A stretch of DNA of 64,000 bases from Marinibactrum halimedae (GTDB taxonomy: Bacteria; Pseudomonadota; Gammaproteobacteria; Pseudomonadales; Cellvibrionaceae), in assembly GCF_021234875.1 (NCBI RefSeq), contig NZ_JAJQVM010000023.1:1-64000 (forward strand). Reading direction: 5' to 3'. Positions 28,926 to 38,300 of this stretch are shown here, one piece after another. The first letter of the stretch is position 1. Every line of letters begins with the position of its first letter. A model generated the notes under the pieces. The model ran no database searches. It was given only the letters and a program-made list of their open reading frames with translations, and had not been told where the DNA came from. The position numbers and the translations under genes were made by a program.

Positions 28926-28945
28926 GGGTGAAAACGGACTCACCC
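28926..28945 (+). other. Hairpin in the 5' leader of the DUF3135 gene
   Basis: GGGTGA (28926-28931) pairs with TCACCC (28940-28945), 28 bp before the start codon. It could modulate translation; no T run follows. The remainder of the 279-bp gap (28694-28972) shows no gene. Confidence 0.3.
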
Positions 28946-28972
28946 TATCAACGATTGACCCTTGGAGTGTTT

Positions 28973-29308
28973 ATGAAATCGAAACTGCCCGACTTTGATA
29001 CGCTAGTAGAACTTGCAAAGAATGACCCTATTAGGCTTGAATCAATCAAGCAAGCACACATCAACGAAATTATCAGTGCGGCACCCACACTATCACAACC
29101 TCGACTACGGGGTTTGCAATTTCAAATTGATGCCAAACGCCAATCCAGTAAAAACGCGCTCAAAGCGTGCATTACTATTTCAGCAATGATGAGAGAAAGC
29201 TTTGATCAGCTTCGTATTGTACTGAACGAAGGAGAATACAAGCCTACTCCTAACGGGCAAAAAAGCGCCACGATTTTACCTTTCAAAAGGGAACTGGCGG
29301 CCAAATAA
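28973..29308 (+). CDS. DUF3135 family protein
   Basis: A 111-aa soluble protein of the DUF3135 family, function unknown. Landmarks are the LPDFDTLVELAKNDP start, RLRGLQFQIDAKRQ in the middle and ACITISAMMRESF. I start at ATG 28973, preceded by TTGGAGTG; the 15-codon extension upstream is unlikely. It probably shares a transcript with the Nudix gene 39 bp downstream. Confidence 0.8.
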   Translation: MKSKLPDFDTLVELAKNDPIRLESIKQAHINEIISAAPTLSQPRLRGLQFQIDAKRQSSKNALKACITISAMMRESFDQLRIVLNEGEYKPTPNGQKSATILPFKRELAAK

Positions 29309-29347
29309 ATTTCGTATATACTGCCGACGTCAATTTGGAGGCAGCCA

Positions 29348-29929
29348 ATGAATTATTGCAGTGTTTGTGGTAACCCCGTCACCCTGGCCATTCCTCAGGG
29401 TGATGATCGCGAGAGGCACATTTGTAATCACTGCGATACCATCCATTACCAAAATCCTCGGATTATCACCGGTTGTCTTGTCACACATGACAAACAGATT
29501 CTGTTGTGCAAGCGAGCGATAGAGCCTCGCAAACATTTTTGGACGTTGCCAGCAGGCTTTATGGAAAACGGAGAAACCACCGAAGAAGGAGCCATCCGAG
29601 AAACCTGGGAAGAAGCCAAAGCCACTGTAAAGTCAGAAGGCCTCTACCAAATTTTTAACCTCCCCCACATCAATCAAGTTTACTTCTTTTACCGAGCTTC
29701 ATTTCTCAACCCGCAATCTTCAACCCCTCTGTTTGCAGCAGGCCCAGAATCCTTAGAAGTGGAACTTTTTTCACCTGAAAACCTACCGTGGGACCAACTC
29801 GCCTTCCCTGTTATCAAACAAACTTTATTAGACTATTTGGGAGATAGGGAGCAGGGTCACTTCCCCGTAAGAGACCAAAAAATAAACATTAACGCGCTGC
29901 TACAACAAAATACAAACGCTCAAAACTGA
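29348..29929 (+). CDS. Nudix hydrolase with N-terminal zinc ribbon
   Basis: 193 aa. A CxxC...CxxC zinc ribbon (CSVCGN at 4-9 and CNHCDT near 26-31) precedes a Nudix domain with the box GFMENGETTEEGAIRETWEEAK (here GG is replaced by GF-M in LPAGFMENGE, the usual form in this subfamily). Relatives act on NADH or related dinucleotides, but the specificity is not readable. The ribosome site GGAGG lies seven bases upstream. Confidence 0.88.
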   Translation: MNYCSVCGNPVTLAIPQGDDRERHICNHCDTIHYQNPRIITGCLVTHDKQILLCKRAIEPRKHFWTLPAGFMENGETTEEGAIRETWEEAKATVKSEGLYQIFNLPHINQVYFFYRASFLNPQSSTPLFAAGPESLEVELFSPENLPWDQLAFPVIKQTLLDYLGDREQGHFPVRDQKININALLQQNTNAQN

Positions 29930-29946
29930 TGTATTAGATAGCGCCT

Positions 29947-30261
29947 TTACCGAAGCTCGAATGACCGAAACACAAAATACGCTGGCTCTTCATAGGGGTG
30001 CGCCTCTATCATCGCACTGATCGCTGAATTCAGAACTTTTTCTTCACAAACCAATTCTAGCTTGGTTTCAGCTACTCGCTCCAATGTGTTTAACTCCCCG
30101 ATATAAGGCTGACTTCCCGAGCCCGGCCGAAATTGACCGACGCCCTCAACCTCCCAACAGCACTCAGTATAATCCCCGATGGCACCCGCACCCGCCGAAA
30201 ACAACGCGCCCTTAACCTCATCTTTATGAGAGTTAGGTACATACACAATAATTTGAAACAT
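29947..30261 (-). CDS. YqfO/NIF3-like small protein
   Basis: 104 aa, matching the stand-alone CutA-like insert domain of NIF3/YqfO proteins: MFQIIVYVPNSHKDEVK at the start, GAGAIGDYTECCWEVEGVGQF, and the end IEAHPYEEPAYFV. Function unknown. It lies convergent to the Nudix gene and downstream of a repeat-filled gap. Confidence 0.82.
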   Translation of the reverse strand: MFQIIVYVPNSHKDEVKGALFSAGAGAIGDYTECCWEVEGVGQFRPGSGSQPYIGELNTLERVAETKLELVCEEKVLNSAISAMIEAHPYEEPAYFVFRSFELR

Positions 30262-30286
30262 ACGTCATTTATCTCTACAGATTGAT

Positions 30287-30366
30287 AGTCCTTACAAGAT
30301 GAGTCCTTACAAAATGAGTCTCTATAAAATGATTGGCCTTTACAAACGAACTGTCTTTACAAACTG
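30287..30366. repeat. 15-18 bp degenerate tandem repeat
   Basis: Five units: AGTCCTTACAAGATG, AGTCCTTACAAAATG and AGTCTCTATAAAATG (15 bp each), then two longer relatives at 30332-30348 and 30349-30366. The array begins just after the stop of the gene at 30371 and fills the gap to the YqfO-like gene. Confidence 0.75.
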
Positions 30367-30370
30367 AGAA

Positions 30371-31309
30371 CTACATTTCCGGTAGAGCTTCAGGCAACAC
30401 TGGTTCTTGTGAAGCATCTTGCTTTGATTGATCTACGACCCCAGCAATGATTTGCAATAGCTCCTGAACCGCCTCATTCATCACCTCAGACGTCGTGGTA
30501 TCAACAAGCTGTATGAATGTCGTCATCTGGGGGTGATTCAAGGCTACTCTAAACTTGTCCACCTCAGAGGGGTACAACGATCTCAACCCGTCAATCCAAC
30601 GTAGTTTTTCTTGACGACGCCACTGTGGCCTCAACTCGAAACTCTGTAATGCCAATACTTCATTCACTTCTTGAGACTGAAAAGGTCGATTTGGAAGCAA
30701 AATCTTCGCAATCCCAGAGGTTAAATCCCCCATGACCGCCTGGCGGCGTCGTAATTGCTTTTCAGTAGGTTTAAATCGATTCTCATAATCCTCTGCAAAA
30801 TCTGATAATGCATCATTTGCCAGTAACGACTGAGATAAACTCGTACGTTGTTTTTTAAGGCGCTCAGGCCGGGATGCCGCTGCCAACCCCATTACAATAC
30901 GCCTGCCAGCAGGTTGCTGATACCAATCGTAGGCCCACTCTATACTTAAACCTTGGCGGTGCATCGCCAAGCGATTTTCTAAACGTTTTCTCATCGCGGA
31001 TGAAGAATGTACTGTTTTAGATTGTGCCAAAATCAACGTCCACTGATCCGTAGAAAAATGGTATCCCCTTGATTCAGCGAACATCAACGCCTCAAATACA
31101 AATTCTGGAAAAGCCTTAATAGGTTCATCCAAATACGTTTGATCAAGTAAACGTGGCACATCGACTTCATTGCCGTAGACCGAAGAACATATCACAACAA
31201 GCGTACTCGCTATCCACATTGAAAGACGTCGAACCAATAAGTGTTTACTTCGAATAAATAAATCTCTTTTTCGAACAAAAAAAGAACAGATAGGCACTTG
31301 CTGCAGCAT
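30371..31309 (-). CDS. Exported protein of unknown function, helical
   Basis: 312 aa I do not recognise. After a basic N-terminus a hydrophobic stretch (SMWIASTLVVICSSVYG, about residues 30-46) looks like a signal peptide, so the true start could be the later Met30. The mature part is rich in charged helices (RRIVMGLAAASRPERLKKQ, EKLRWIDGLRSLYPSEV) and ends in an acidic, Pro-rich tail. Periplasmic location is inferred. The pattern is compatible with DUF2059-like proteins but I cannot assign it. Confidence 0.6.
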   Translation of the reverse strand: MLQQVPICSFFVRKRDLFIRSKHLLVRRLSMWIASTLVVICSSVYGNEVDVPRLLDQTYLDEPIKAFPEFVFEALMFAESRGYHFSTDQWTLILAQSKTVHSSSAMRKRLENRLAMHRQGLSIEWAYDWYQQPAGRRIVMGLAAASRPERLKKQRTSLSQSLLANDALSDFAEDYENRFKPTEKQLRRRQAVMGDLTSGIAKILLPNRPFQSQEVNEVLALQSFELRPQWRRQEKLRWIDGLRSLYPSEVDKFRVALNHPQMTTFIQLVDTTTSEVMNEAVQELLQIIAGVVDQSKQDASQEPVLPEALPEM

Positions 31310-31491
31310 GAAAATTCCCGATCTAAAAACAATAAGTAAGATTAAACCCCACCCTCGAAATAAAGTGTACCCACTTGACGAGGCTTTTCAGCTCCCATAT
31401 CCGTAACATAGCATCTGTAGTAAAGTGCCCACATGCAAACCCTCTTCAAAATACGACCGAAGGGGGGGCTTATACAATCCAGTTAACATCT

Positions 31492-31539
31492 AAGTCTGTT
31501 GACAACAAGACCCGTTAACAACAAAGTCTGTTAATTACA
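31492..31539. repeat. 16-bp tandem repeat upstream of dusC
   Basis: Three units (31492-31507, 31508-31523, 31524-31539), for example AAGTCTGTTGACAACA and AGACCCGTTAACAACA, end 17 bp before the dusC start and may overlap its promoter. Confidence 0.65.
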
Positions 31540-31555
31540 AAAGACGTATCGCAGT

Positions 31556-32521
31556 ATGAAAATTCATTTAGCCCCCATGGAAGGTGTTGTTGATGCCAGT
31601 GTCAGAGAATTATTGACGGCTCTAGGCGGCATTGATCAATGTGTTACAGAGTTTATTCGTGTTACTGACCACCCTCTACCTCCCAAGGTTTTTACACGAT
31701 ACTGCCCAGAATTGGAAAACCATTGCACCACCTCTTCTGGCACACCTGTCAAAATTCAACTATTGGGGGGAAAGCCCGAACCCATGGCCGTTAATGCGGC
31801 CAAAGCAGCGAGACTAGGGGCTCATACCATCGACTTAAATTTCGGCTGCCCAGCGAAAACGGTCAATAAAAATGACGGGGGGGCTTCCCTTCTGAAAGAA
31901 CCTGAACGCGTTAACCAGATTGTTTCCGCTGTACGACATGCCGTTCCCAACACGACACCCGTCACCGGGAAAATTCGATTAGGATTTCATGATCGCTCAG
32001 GCTATTTAGACAATGCACTGGCCGTTGCGGAAGGCGGTGCCAGCGAATTGGTTGTGCACGCCCGCTCTAAAGTGGATGGTTACAAACCACCTGCGTATTG
32101 GGAAACTCTAGCCGACATTCGCGAAACTCTAGCCAAAGTAACTCCAAACGTTAACGTAGTGGCTAACGGAGAGATTTGGACCGTTGAAGACTGGAAACAG
32201 TGCCGTGCCGAATCCGGCTGTACGGATTTTATGATCGGCAGAGGATTAATGGCTTGCCCAGATTTAGCACTGCAAATTAAGGCCTACGCTGCCAATGAAT
32301 CGATCGCCGCCCACTCCTGGCAAGACATATGCTCTCTACTGCATCGATTTTATTCCGCAACCACTCGTCTTTACCCGAAAAAGTTCACCGGCAATCGGCT
32401 CAAACAGTGGCTGGCTTATTTAAGGAAGCAATACCCAGAAGCGGAACAATTTTTTGAACAAATTAAAGGCACTCGCGAACCCCTCATCATAGAAAAATAC
32501 TTTTCCGAACAATTATCGTGA
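31556..32521 (+). CDS. dusC: tRNA-dihydrouridine(16) synthase
   Basis: FMN- and NADPH-dependent reductase that converts uridine 16 in the tRNA D-loop to dihydrouridine. LAPMEGVVD binds FMN at the start, DLNFGCPAKTVNKNDGGASLL carries the catalytic Cys region near residues 92-112, and HARSKVDGYKPPAYW is characteristic of the DusC branch. 321 aa, normal length. Confidence 0.93.
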   Translation: MKIHLAPMEGVVDASVRELLTALGGIDQCVTEFIRVTDHPLPPKVFTRYCPELENHCTTSSGTPVKIQLLGGKPEPMAVNAAKAARLGAHTIDLNFGCPAKTVNKNDGGASLLKEPERVNQIVSAVRHAVPNTTPVTGKIRLGFHDRSGYLDNALAVAEGGASELVVHARSKVDGYKPPAYWETLADIRETLAKVTPNVNVVANGEIWTVEDWKQCRAESGCTDFMIGRGLMACPDLALQIKAYAANESIAAHSWQDICSLLHRFYSATTRLYPKKFTGNRLKQWLAYLRKQYPEAEQFFEQIKGTREPLIIEKYFSEQLS

Positions 32522-32542
32522 GATTTTTGAGAGATTTTTGTG
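32521..32542 (+). repeat. 11-bp duplication on the dusC stop codon
   Basis: AGATTTTTGAG and AGATTTTTGTG follow directly; the first base belongs to the TGA stop of dusC. Confidence 0.55.
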
Positions 32543-32643
32543 TCTAAATAGTGTGAAACTTATTAAGGGTTCCACTCCTTAAGAGTTAACGACAGCATCC
32601 AACTGTTTAATCATTACATTTTTTAAGCCATTAGGGTAATTCA

Positions 32644-33387
32644 ATGCTAACACGACTCAAAAAATCTCAAATAAAAAAGTCTTGGCGCTCAAGTGCTCAA
32701 AGTATGTCACTGACACTATGCTCAATGTTATTCGCTTCATTAATGATTCTCTCTCCCGCGCACGCCGAAAAGATGACAGAATCCGAGATGTCGCTGCCTG
32801 CCATTGCCAAAACCGCTAAAGATATTCAACCCATTCGTGTTGGCGAGCTAGCGCCCCGCTTCACCATTCAAACTGTTGAAAATACACCCTATGTGTTTGA
32901 CCCCAAAACACTGAAACAACCCTCACTGATTATCACCTACCGAGGTGGATGGTGCCCTTACTGTAATACTCAATTGCAAGATTTACGCAAAGTATTACCA
33001 GAAATTCGTGAGCTGGGTGTCAACACACTCTTTTTAAGTGGTGACAGGCCAGAAATTTTGCACTCAAGTTTATCGGGAGAAACACAAGAAGCGATTAAAG
33101 GGTTGAATTACACCATTTATTCTGACGCCAATATGAATGCCGCTCGTCGTTTAGGCATTGCATTTGAAGCGAAGGGATTAATAAATCGCTTAGTAAAATT
33201 TGCCAAAGACACAAAGGCATCTTCTTTGGAGTTGCACAATGCCTTAGCAGTACCAGCGGTCATTTTGATTGATAAAGAAGGGACTGTGAAATACGTATAC
33301 ACCAATCCAGATTACAAAGTCAGAATGCCCGCTGACGAACTGCTGGCCACAGTAAAATCGCTGATTTCTTCGCCGAAGGTTATGTAA
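32644..33387 (+). CDS. Exported peroxiredoxin/thioredoxin-like protein
   Basis: 247 aa with an N-terminal signal peptide (basic start, then LTLCSMLFASLMILSPAHA, about residues 22-41). The AhpC/TSA-type domain has ITYRGGWCPYCNTQL near residues 98-112, giving a CPYC pair. It probably reduces peroxides or acts as a thiol-disulfide protein in the periplasm. Substrate and reductant are unknown. Confidence 0.85.
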   Translation: MLTRLKKSQIKKSWRSSAQSMSLTLCSMLFASLMILSPAHAEKMTESEMSLPAIAKTAKDIQPIRVGELAPRFTIQTVENTPYVFDPKTLKQPSLIITYRGGWCPYCNTQLQDLRKVLPEIRELGVNTLFLSGDRPEILHSSLSGETQEAIKGLNYTIYSDANMNAARRLGIAFEAKGLINRLVKFAKDTKASSLELHNALAVPAVILIDKEGTVKYVYTNPDYKVRMPADELLATVKSLISSPKVM

Positions 33388-33953
33388 TTTACACAATAAT
33401 AAGCAGGAGGGGCTTAGCCCCTTCTTCTATTCAAGCATGGTCAACGATACTTTATCGAATGAGATTCCGGATTATTTGAAGTATTTCATTAGGCAACCTA
33501 TTTTTTCTGGCAACCCTAAAAAATAAAAACCAACACACAGAGAAACTATTTTCTCAAAGAGAAAAACCAACCAACCCTTTAATTTCAGAAATCGCTATCC
33601 GTCACGGTACATACCAATCACATACAATCCCTCTCATTCTTCAATTTTTCTCTCCCCCAAGACATTTAATTATCACTAATGGAGCACAATCATGGACGTC
33701 ATTTATTCATAATAGAATGAAACTGCGAAATAGTATTTTCTAGCAAACACATTTACTTTGATTGATCGAATTCATATAACTAATCGAAATACACACAATA
33801 TTCCAGAAAAGTAAAGCTTATCTGCCTTACCTGAACTGTCATCTCAGCGTCACTACCCTAGCCTCAACGCTTGACCCTAAGCTCTACAACTAGGATTATG
33901 TTCCAAAATAATTGTGGAAGCGGATAGAGCGCCACTGTACAGGCCCCATTATC
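33388..33953. other. 566-bp intergenic region
   Basis: Begins with the terminator at 33406-33424 and then AT-rich sequence that should include the promoter of the cupredoxin/GGDEF operon. No frame longer than a few codons with a ribosome site was noticed, and no strong repeat. Confidence 0.5.
33406..33424 (+). terminator. Terminator of the peroxiredoxin-like gene
   Basis: GGGGC-TTA-GCCCC with flanking pairs (33406-33424), followed by TTCTTCTATT, 19 bp after the stop codon. Confidence 0.7.
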
Positions 33954-34589
33954 ATGAAGATACTCTTTGTTTTACTGATTTTATTTTGTCATACCAGCAA
34001 CGCCGTTTCTTTTAAAGTTAGCATCAGCACTCCTCAAAATACGACCTTACCTAACGTTGTTGTTTACTTAATCCCCAACAAAGCTGTGAACAATCCGATT
34101 TCAGAAATCAGCATTATGGATCAAGTCAACCAACAGTTTAAACCGCACATTTTACCCATTCAAACCAATACCCTCGTTCATTTTCCGAACTCCGATTCCA
34201 TTAAGCATCATGTGTACTCTTTTTCCAAAGCGAAAAAATTTGAGCTGCCTTTGTATAAAGGCAGCGAAACAGACCCCCTACTCTTTGACAAGCCAGGGCT
34301 CATTGAGCTGGGATGCAATGTACATGACTGGATGCTGGGTTATATTTTAGTGGTGGATACCCCCCATTTTGCGCAAACCAATGCAGAAGGGGTTGTCGAA
34401 TTTGACTTACCCGCAGACAAATATAAAGTGAAAGTATGGCACCCTCGCATCCAAGATAACCCCAGCCACTTGGAAAAGGCCGTTACACTAAAAGAGGATA
34501 CACATTTACAATTTAAGTTAATGTCTGAGCTGTTACCCAGTCATGAAGAGTATGAAGATAATGATGAATTCTCTGACTATGAATTTTAA
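33954..34589 (+). CDS. Cupredoxin-like periplasmic protein
   Basis: 211 aa with a signal peptide (MKILFVLLILFCHTSNAVS). The fold resembles blue-copper proteins annotated as methylamine-utilisation-like: LVHFPNSDSIKHHVYSFS supplies the first His ligands, GLIELGCNVHDWMLGYILV the Cys, His and Met of a type-1 copper site, and a carboxypeptidase-regulatory-like segment follows (NAEGVVEFDLPADKYKVKVWHP). The acidic tail DEFSDYEF is unusual. I chose ATG 33954 because the 14 codons before it would spoil the signal peptide. It is 12 bp before the GGDEF/EAL gene. Confidence 0.8.
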   Translation: MKILFVLLILFCHTSNAVSFKVSISTPQNTTLPNVVVYLIPNKAVNNPISEISIMDQVNQQFKPHILPIQTNTLVHFPNSDSIKHHVYSFSKAKKFELPLYKGSETDPLLFDKPGLIELGCNVHDWMLGYILVVDTPHFAQTNAEGVVEFDLPADKYKVKVWHPRIQDNPSHLEKAVTLKEDTHLQFKLMSELLPSHEEYEDNDEFSDYEF

Positions 34590-34601
34590 TGATAGGCTGT
34601 G

Positions 34602-36959
34602 ATGATGAGCCATTCCCGCACACCCAGGTTGAATTCTCTTCGCAGTCGCATGTTATTGATTTTTTTAGTACTGCTCACACTCATTACCACCACAACTCTA
34701 TTTATCGTCAATTCCACAACCTATCAACATTCTACAGGCCAATTAAAAAACTTGGCACAAACCGCAGCCAGTGTAGTTCAGGATAAAGTTCAAAATCGCG
34801 CAAGAGTCTTACATGAAGGGCTTGTTACAGCATCCAATAATTTTAATTTACGAAGCCTGATTTATGATGCAGAAAACGACCCAGAATCATTAGCCTCAGC
34901 GATGAAAAATTTCCAAACGCGTAATAACGCAGACATTTTTTGGATCACCGATAACCAAGGTCAGCCTTTAGAAAATTCATTAAGCCAAGTTAATTTACCA
35001 ACATCCCCCAACCAAGTCATTGGGGGAGAAATTAATTGGGTCAAACATAATGAGGCATTTTACCTGATACAAGCTGCCCCCATTAAAAAGACGGCCTCAT
35101 CACGAAACATCGATTATTGGTTACTCATGGGTATTGCAGCCAACAAATTGATTAATGAAGATTTGGTTAACTTAACGGCTATGGAAGTCAGTTTAGTTCG
35201 GCAAGACGATGAACATTGGGTGATTGCCTCAACTTTTGACTCAGAAAATATTGAAGATTTAAAAAAGGCAGATTTGATTACCAATGCCTCATTACAAGAA
35301 ATTGCTTTAGGGGACTCAACCTTTGTTTATGCCGCCTATCCAATGGGAGTATGGCAACAGGCTCAGGTTTTCAAAGTCTTAGCCATTAACAAAAATTCCG
35401 CTTATATCAGCTACACCAGCTTACTGTCACAACTGGCCGGCATTCTTGGGCTGGCAGCCTTACTATCGTTAGCTGGGGCCATGTTATTATCTAACGGAAT
35501 CACAAAACCCATTGCAAAACTTTCGAACAGTGCATTGAAAATTAGTGGCGGTGATTATCAAGTCGAGCTGCCTTCGCAATCAATCCAAGAAGTGAACGTA
35601 CTCTCGGCAGCGTTCAAACAAATGATTAGTGGCCTCAAAGAACGTGAACAGAAAATTCATTATCTCGCCTACTATGACGAACTTACGGGCCTCCCGAATC
35701 GCTTACAGTTTAATGACGCCATTCGCCAAAAAATCAACCAACCTTCATCAACAGAAATCACGATTTTAATGCTGGACATTGATCATTTTAAAGACATCAA
35801 TGACACCGTAGGACATGACACAGGCGATACATTACTCAACCTGATCGCGCAACGCATGATGATTTATGCAGGAGAAAACACGCTTTATGCTCGAATCGGC
35901 GGAGACGAATTTGGGATTATATTGGATGAAAGTCATGGTCAAACACCTGAAGCATTTGCCCAATCAATAGCCGACTTATTTGAGCGTCCCTTTGTCATTG
36001 ATGGCTTAACATTGGATGTCAATGTCAGTATTGGCGTCGCCGTTTATCCCCACAGTGCTAAAACGGCAGAAGACCTGATTCAATGTGCCGATATTGCTTT
36101 GTACAGTGGCAAAGGGCAACATTCACCTTTCACACTGTATAAAACCGAGTTAAATAAATATTCAGTACAACGGCTCAACCTGATGTCTGAGCTAAAAGAA
36201 TCTTTATCTCAAGGTCAGCTTGAGCTGTATTATCAACCCAAGCTGAGTATAGACGAGAATCAAATTCAAACCGTGGAATGCCTTATCCGCTGGAATCACC
36301 CAGAACACGGTTTTATTCCTCCCGACGAGTTTATTCCTTTAGCCGAACAAACCGGCTCCATACGCCATGTTACCCATTGGGCATTAAGGGCAGCGCTCAA
36401 ACAACAGAACCTTTGGCATCGCCAAGGCTATGACATTGGAATGGCCGTCAATATTTCTGCCGTCGATTTAGTGGATATGAAACTGCCAACCTACGTGAGC
36501 GAGTTGCTCAGTGAATTCCATGTTGAAGCCCAAATGCTAACCTTGGAAGTGACAGAGAGCGCTATTATGGGCAACCCCGATAATGCTATGAAAGCGTTAA
36601 ATACCCTTCGAAGAATGGGCATAACCTTGTCCATCGACGACTTTGGTACGGGTTACTCCTCCATGGCACAACTGAAGAAAATGCCGGTGGACGAACTGAA
36701 AATAGACAAAGCATTTGTATTGGATTTGGCCAAAAGCCAAGAAGATCAGGTTATGGTCAAAACTGTCATCTCTCTGGCTCAAAATTTAGGTTTAAAGACA
36801 GTAGCAGAAGGTGTAGAAGACGCCCAAAGTCTCGAATACTTAGCCGCCATTGGTTGTACAAAAGCGCAAGGGTTTTATTTAAGTCGCCCACTTCCTGCCA
36901 ATAAATTTGAAGATTGGTATACCCAGTTCCTTGAACAACAGCAGACCCAAACCGTATGA
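34602..36959 (+). CDS. GGDEF/EAL membrane sensor for cyclic di-GMP
   Basis: About 785 aa. Membrane helix 1 (LLIFLVLLTLITTTTLFIV, about 17-35), a periplasmic sensing region to about 270, helix 2 (LAGILGLAALLSLAGAMLL), a HAMP linker (near 290-345), a GGDEF domain with intact RIGGDEFG (about 431-438) and an EAL domain. The EAL signature reads ECLIRW at about 559, with Cys in place of Ala; DDFGTGYSS and VAEGVED are intact. It could make and degrade cyclic di-GMP. It is coupled to the barrel gene by a 4-bp overlap and likely receives its input from the cupredoxin-like protein. Confidence 0.93.
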   Translation: MMSHSRTPRLNSLRSRMLLIFLVLLTLITTTTLFIVNSTTYQHSTGQLKNLAQTAASVVQDKVQNRARVLHEGLVTASNNFNLRSLIYDAENDPESLASAMKNFQTRNNADIFWITDNQGQPLENSLSQVNLPTSPNQVIGGEINWVKHNEAFYLIQAAPIKKTASSRNIDYWLLMGIAANKLINEDLVNLTAMEVSLVRQDDEHWVIASTFDSENIEDLKKADLITNASLQEIALGDSTFVYAAYPMGVWQQAQVFKVLAINKNSAYISYTSLLSQLAGILGLAALLSLAGAMLLSNGITKPIAKLSNSALKISGGDYQVELPSQSIQEVNVLSAAFKQMISGLKEREQKIHYLAYYDELTGLPNRLQFNDAIRQKINQPSSTEITILMLDIDHFKDINDTVGHDTGDTLLNLIAQRMMIYAGENTLYARIGGDEFGIILDESHGQTPEAFAQSIADLFERPFVIDGLTLDVNVSIGVAVYPHSAKTAEDLIQCADIALYSGKGQHSPFTLYKTELNKYSVQRLNLMSELKESLSQGQLELYYQPKLSIDENQIQTVECLIRWNHPEHGFIPPDEFIPLAEQTGSIRHVTHWALRAALKQQNLWHRQGYDIGMAVNISAVDLVDMKLPTYVSELLSEFHVEAQMLTLEVTESAIMGNPDNAMKALNTLRRMGITLSIDDFGTGYSSMAQLKKMPVDELKIDKAFVLDLAKSQEDQVMVKTVISLAQNLGLKTVAEGVEDAQSLEYLAAIGCTKAQGFYLSRPLPANKFEDWYTQFLEQQQTQTV

Positions 36960-38164
36960 AAAAAAGGCTACTTTTCATTCTATTCAGCTGCTTTCATTTT
37001 GAAATTGCAGCTTTTGAATTAAACGGCCTTATTCAAGCCAATATCGCCGCCACAGACTCTCTAACCAACTGGCAAGAAAACGGAACCGGCATACTGCGCT
37101 ACGACCAAGATCGTGCTCACCTGCAGCACACTTTTTTAGACGTCACTAAAGAGCTGCCCTCTTCATTCACACTCCATACCGTGCTGAATGCTTACCAAGA
37201 TGGCAATCAGCAACTGGGCTTCAGCCAAGCCGAGCTGATATACAAACCATTAAGCGCCGATACCATTAAGTGGCAAGGCCGAGCCGGTTTTTTTTACCCC
37301 AAGTTATCTTTAGAGAATGTCGATACCGGCTGGCTCTCGCCATACACTTATACGCAATCAGCAATCAACAGTTGGATTGGTGAAGAACAAAGAACAGCCG
37401 GTATCGAAGTCACTGCCTACAGCCCAGGCAGAGTGCGAAAGAGTCCCTGGTCATGGCAAATCCGCTTCGCCACCTTTGCCGGTAATGACTCACTGGGGGC
37501 ATTAATAAGCTGGCGTGGTTTCGCCATGCACGATCGTCAGAGCTTGTATGGCGATCGCGTAGAACTCGCGCCTTATCCCAGCGTCATTAATCGAGAAGGG
37601 TTATGGCATCCCAATTGGATAGAACCCTTTCGCGAAATTGACGATCGCCTGGGAGTGTATGTGGGCGCACATTTGGATTATTACACTCAAACCAAATTTC
37701 GGTATTACTATTACGACAACCTTGCAGACCCCAACGCACTGAACCAACAACGTCTTTATGCTTGGCGAACCCGCTATCATTCGTTTGCATTTCAACACAG
37801 GCTGTCAAAACAAACCCGCCTCATCAGCCAATATATGACAGGCAGTACCGAAATGGGTGATAACTTTGTGTTCGTCGATTATGATGCTTTTTACCTTATG
37901 CTCAGCCACCGAATGAACCAGCATAGAGTGAGTCTACGATACGATCGTTTTATAGTGCATGAAGACGACACCATTCCTGAAGATAATAATGAGAGTAATG
38001 GATACGGAATCACACTAGCTTGGCGCTACAACTTTACCAAGCAATGGCAACTGGGCTTAGAACATCACATCAATCGCAATACAGCGGTCAATCGAGAATC
38101 ATTAAACATCGCTCAAGAGCAACATCAACAACAGAGTCTTTTTGTCGTTCAAATGAAATTTTAA
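36956..38164 (+). CDS. Outer-membrane beta-barrel protein
   Basis: 402 aa with a signal peptide (KKRLLFILFSCFHFEIAA) and alternating aromatic/polar strands typical of porin-like barrels, ending in the aromatic SLFVVQMKF, a normal C-terminal insertion signal for BamA. The strands show repeated R-x-R and Y/W clusters (FRYYYYDN, LYAWRTRYHSF). No specific substrate can be assigned. It ends the three-gene operon, and its ATG overlaps the GGDEF/EAL stop. Confidence 0.8.
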   Translation: MKKRLLFILFSCFHFEIAAFELNGLIQANIAATDSLTNWQENGTGILRYDQDRAHLQHTFLDVTKELPSSFTLHTVLNAYQDGNQQLGFSQAELIYKPLSADTIKWQGRAGFFYPKLSLENVDTGWLSPYTYTQSAINSWIGEEQRTAGIEVTAYSPGRVRKSPWSWQIRFATFAGNDSLGALISWRGFAMHDRQSLYGDRVELAPYPSVINREGLWHPNWIEPFREIDDRLGVYVGAHLDYYTQTKFRYYYYDNLADPNALNQQRLYAWRTRYHSFAFQHRLSKQTRLISQYMTGSTEMGDNFVFVDYDAFYLMLSHRMNQHRVSLRYDRFIVHEDDTIPEDNNESNGYGITLAWRYNFTKQWQLGLEHHINRNTAVNRESLNIAQEQHQQQSLFVVQMKF

Positions 38165-38241
38165 AAAATAATAACGCCAAGAAATTAAACTCCATCAGAA
38201 CCCATCAAGAAAAACGCCATGTATTACGCTATATGTATTAT

Positions 38242-38273
38242 GTTAATAGGCCGTTAAAACACAGCCTATTAAC
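38242..38273. terminator. Hairpin between convergent barrel and subtilase genes
   Basis: GTTAATAGGC (38242-38251) and GCCTATTAAC (38264-38273) form a 10-bp stem. Few T follow, so a rho-independent end is possible but not certain. Confidence 0.5.
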
Positions 38274-38300
38274 TCCCCTACCATTTTCCCCTACCGCTTG

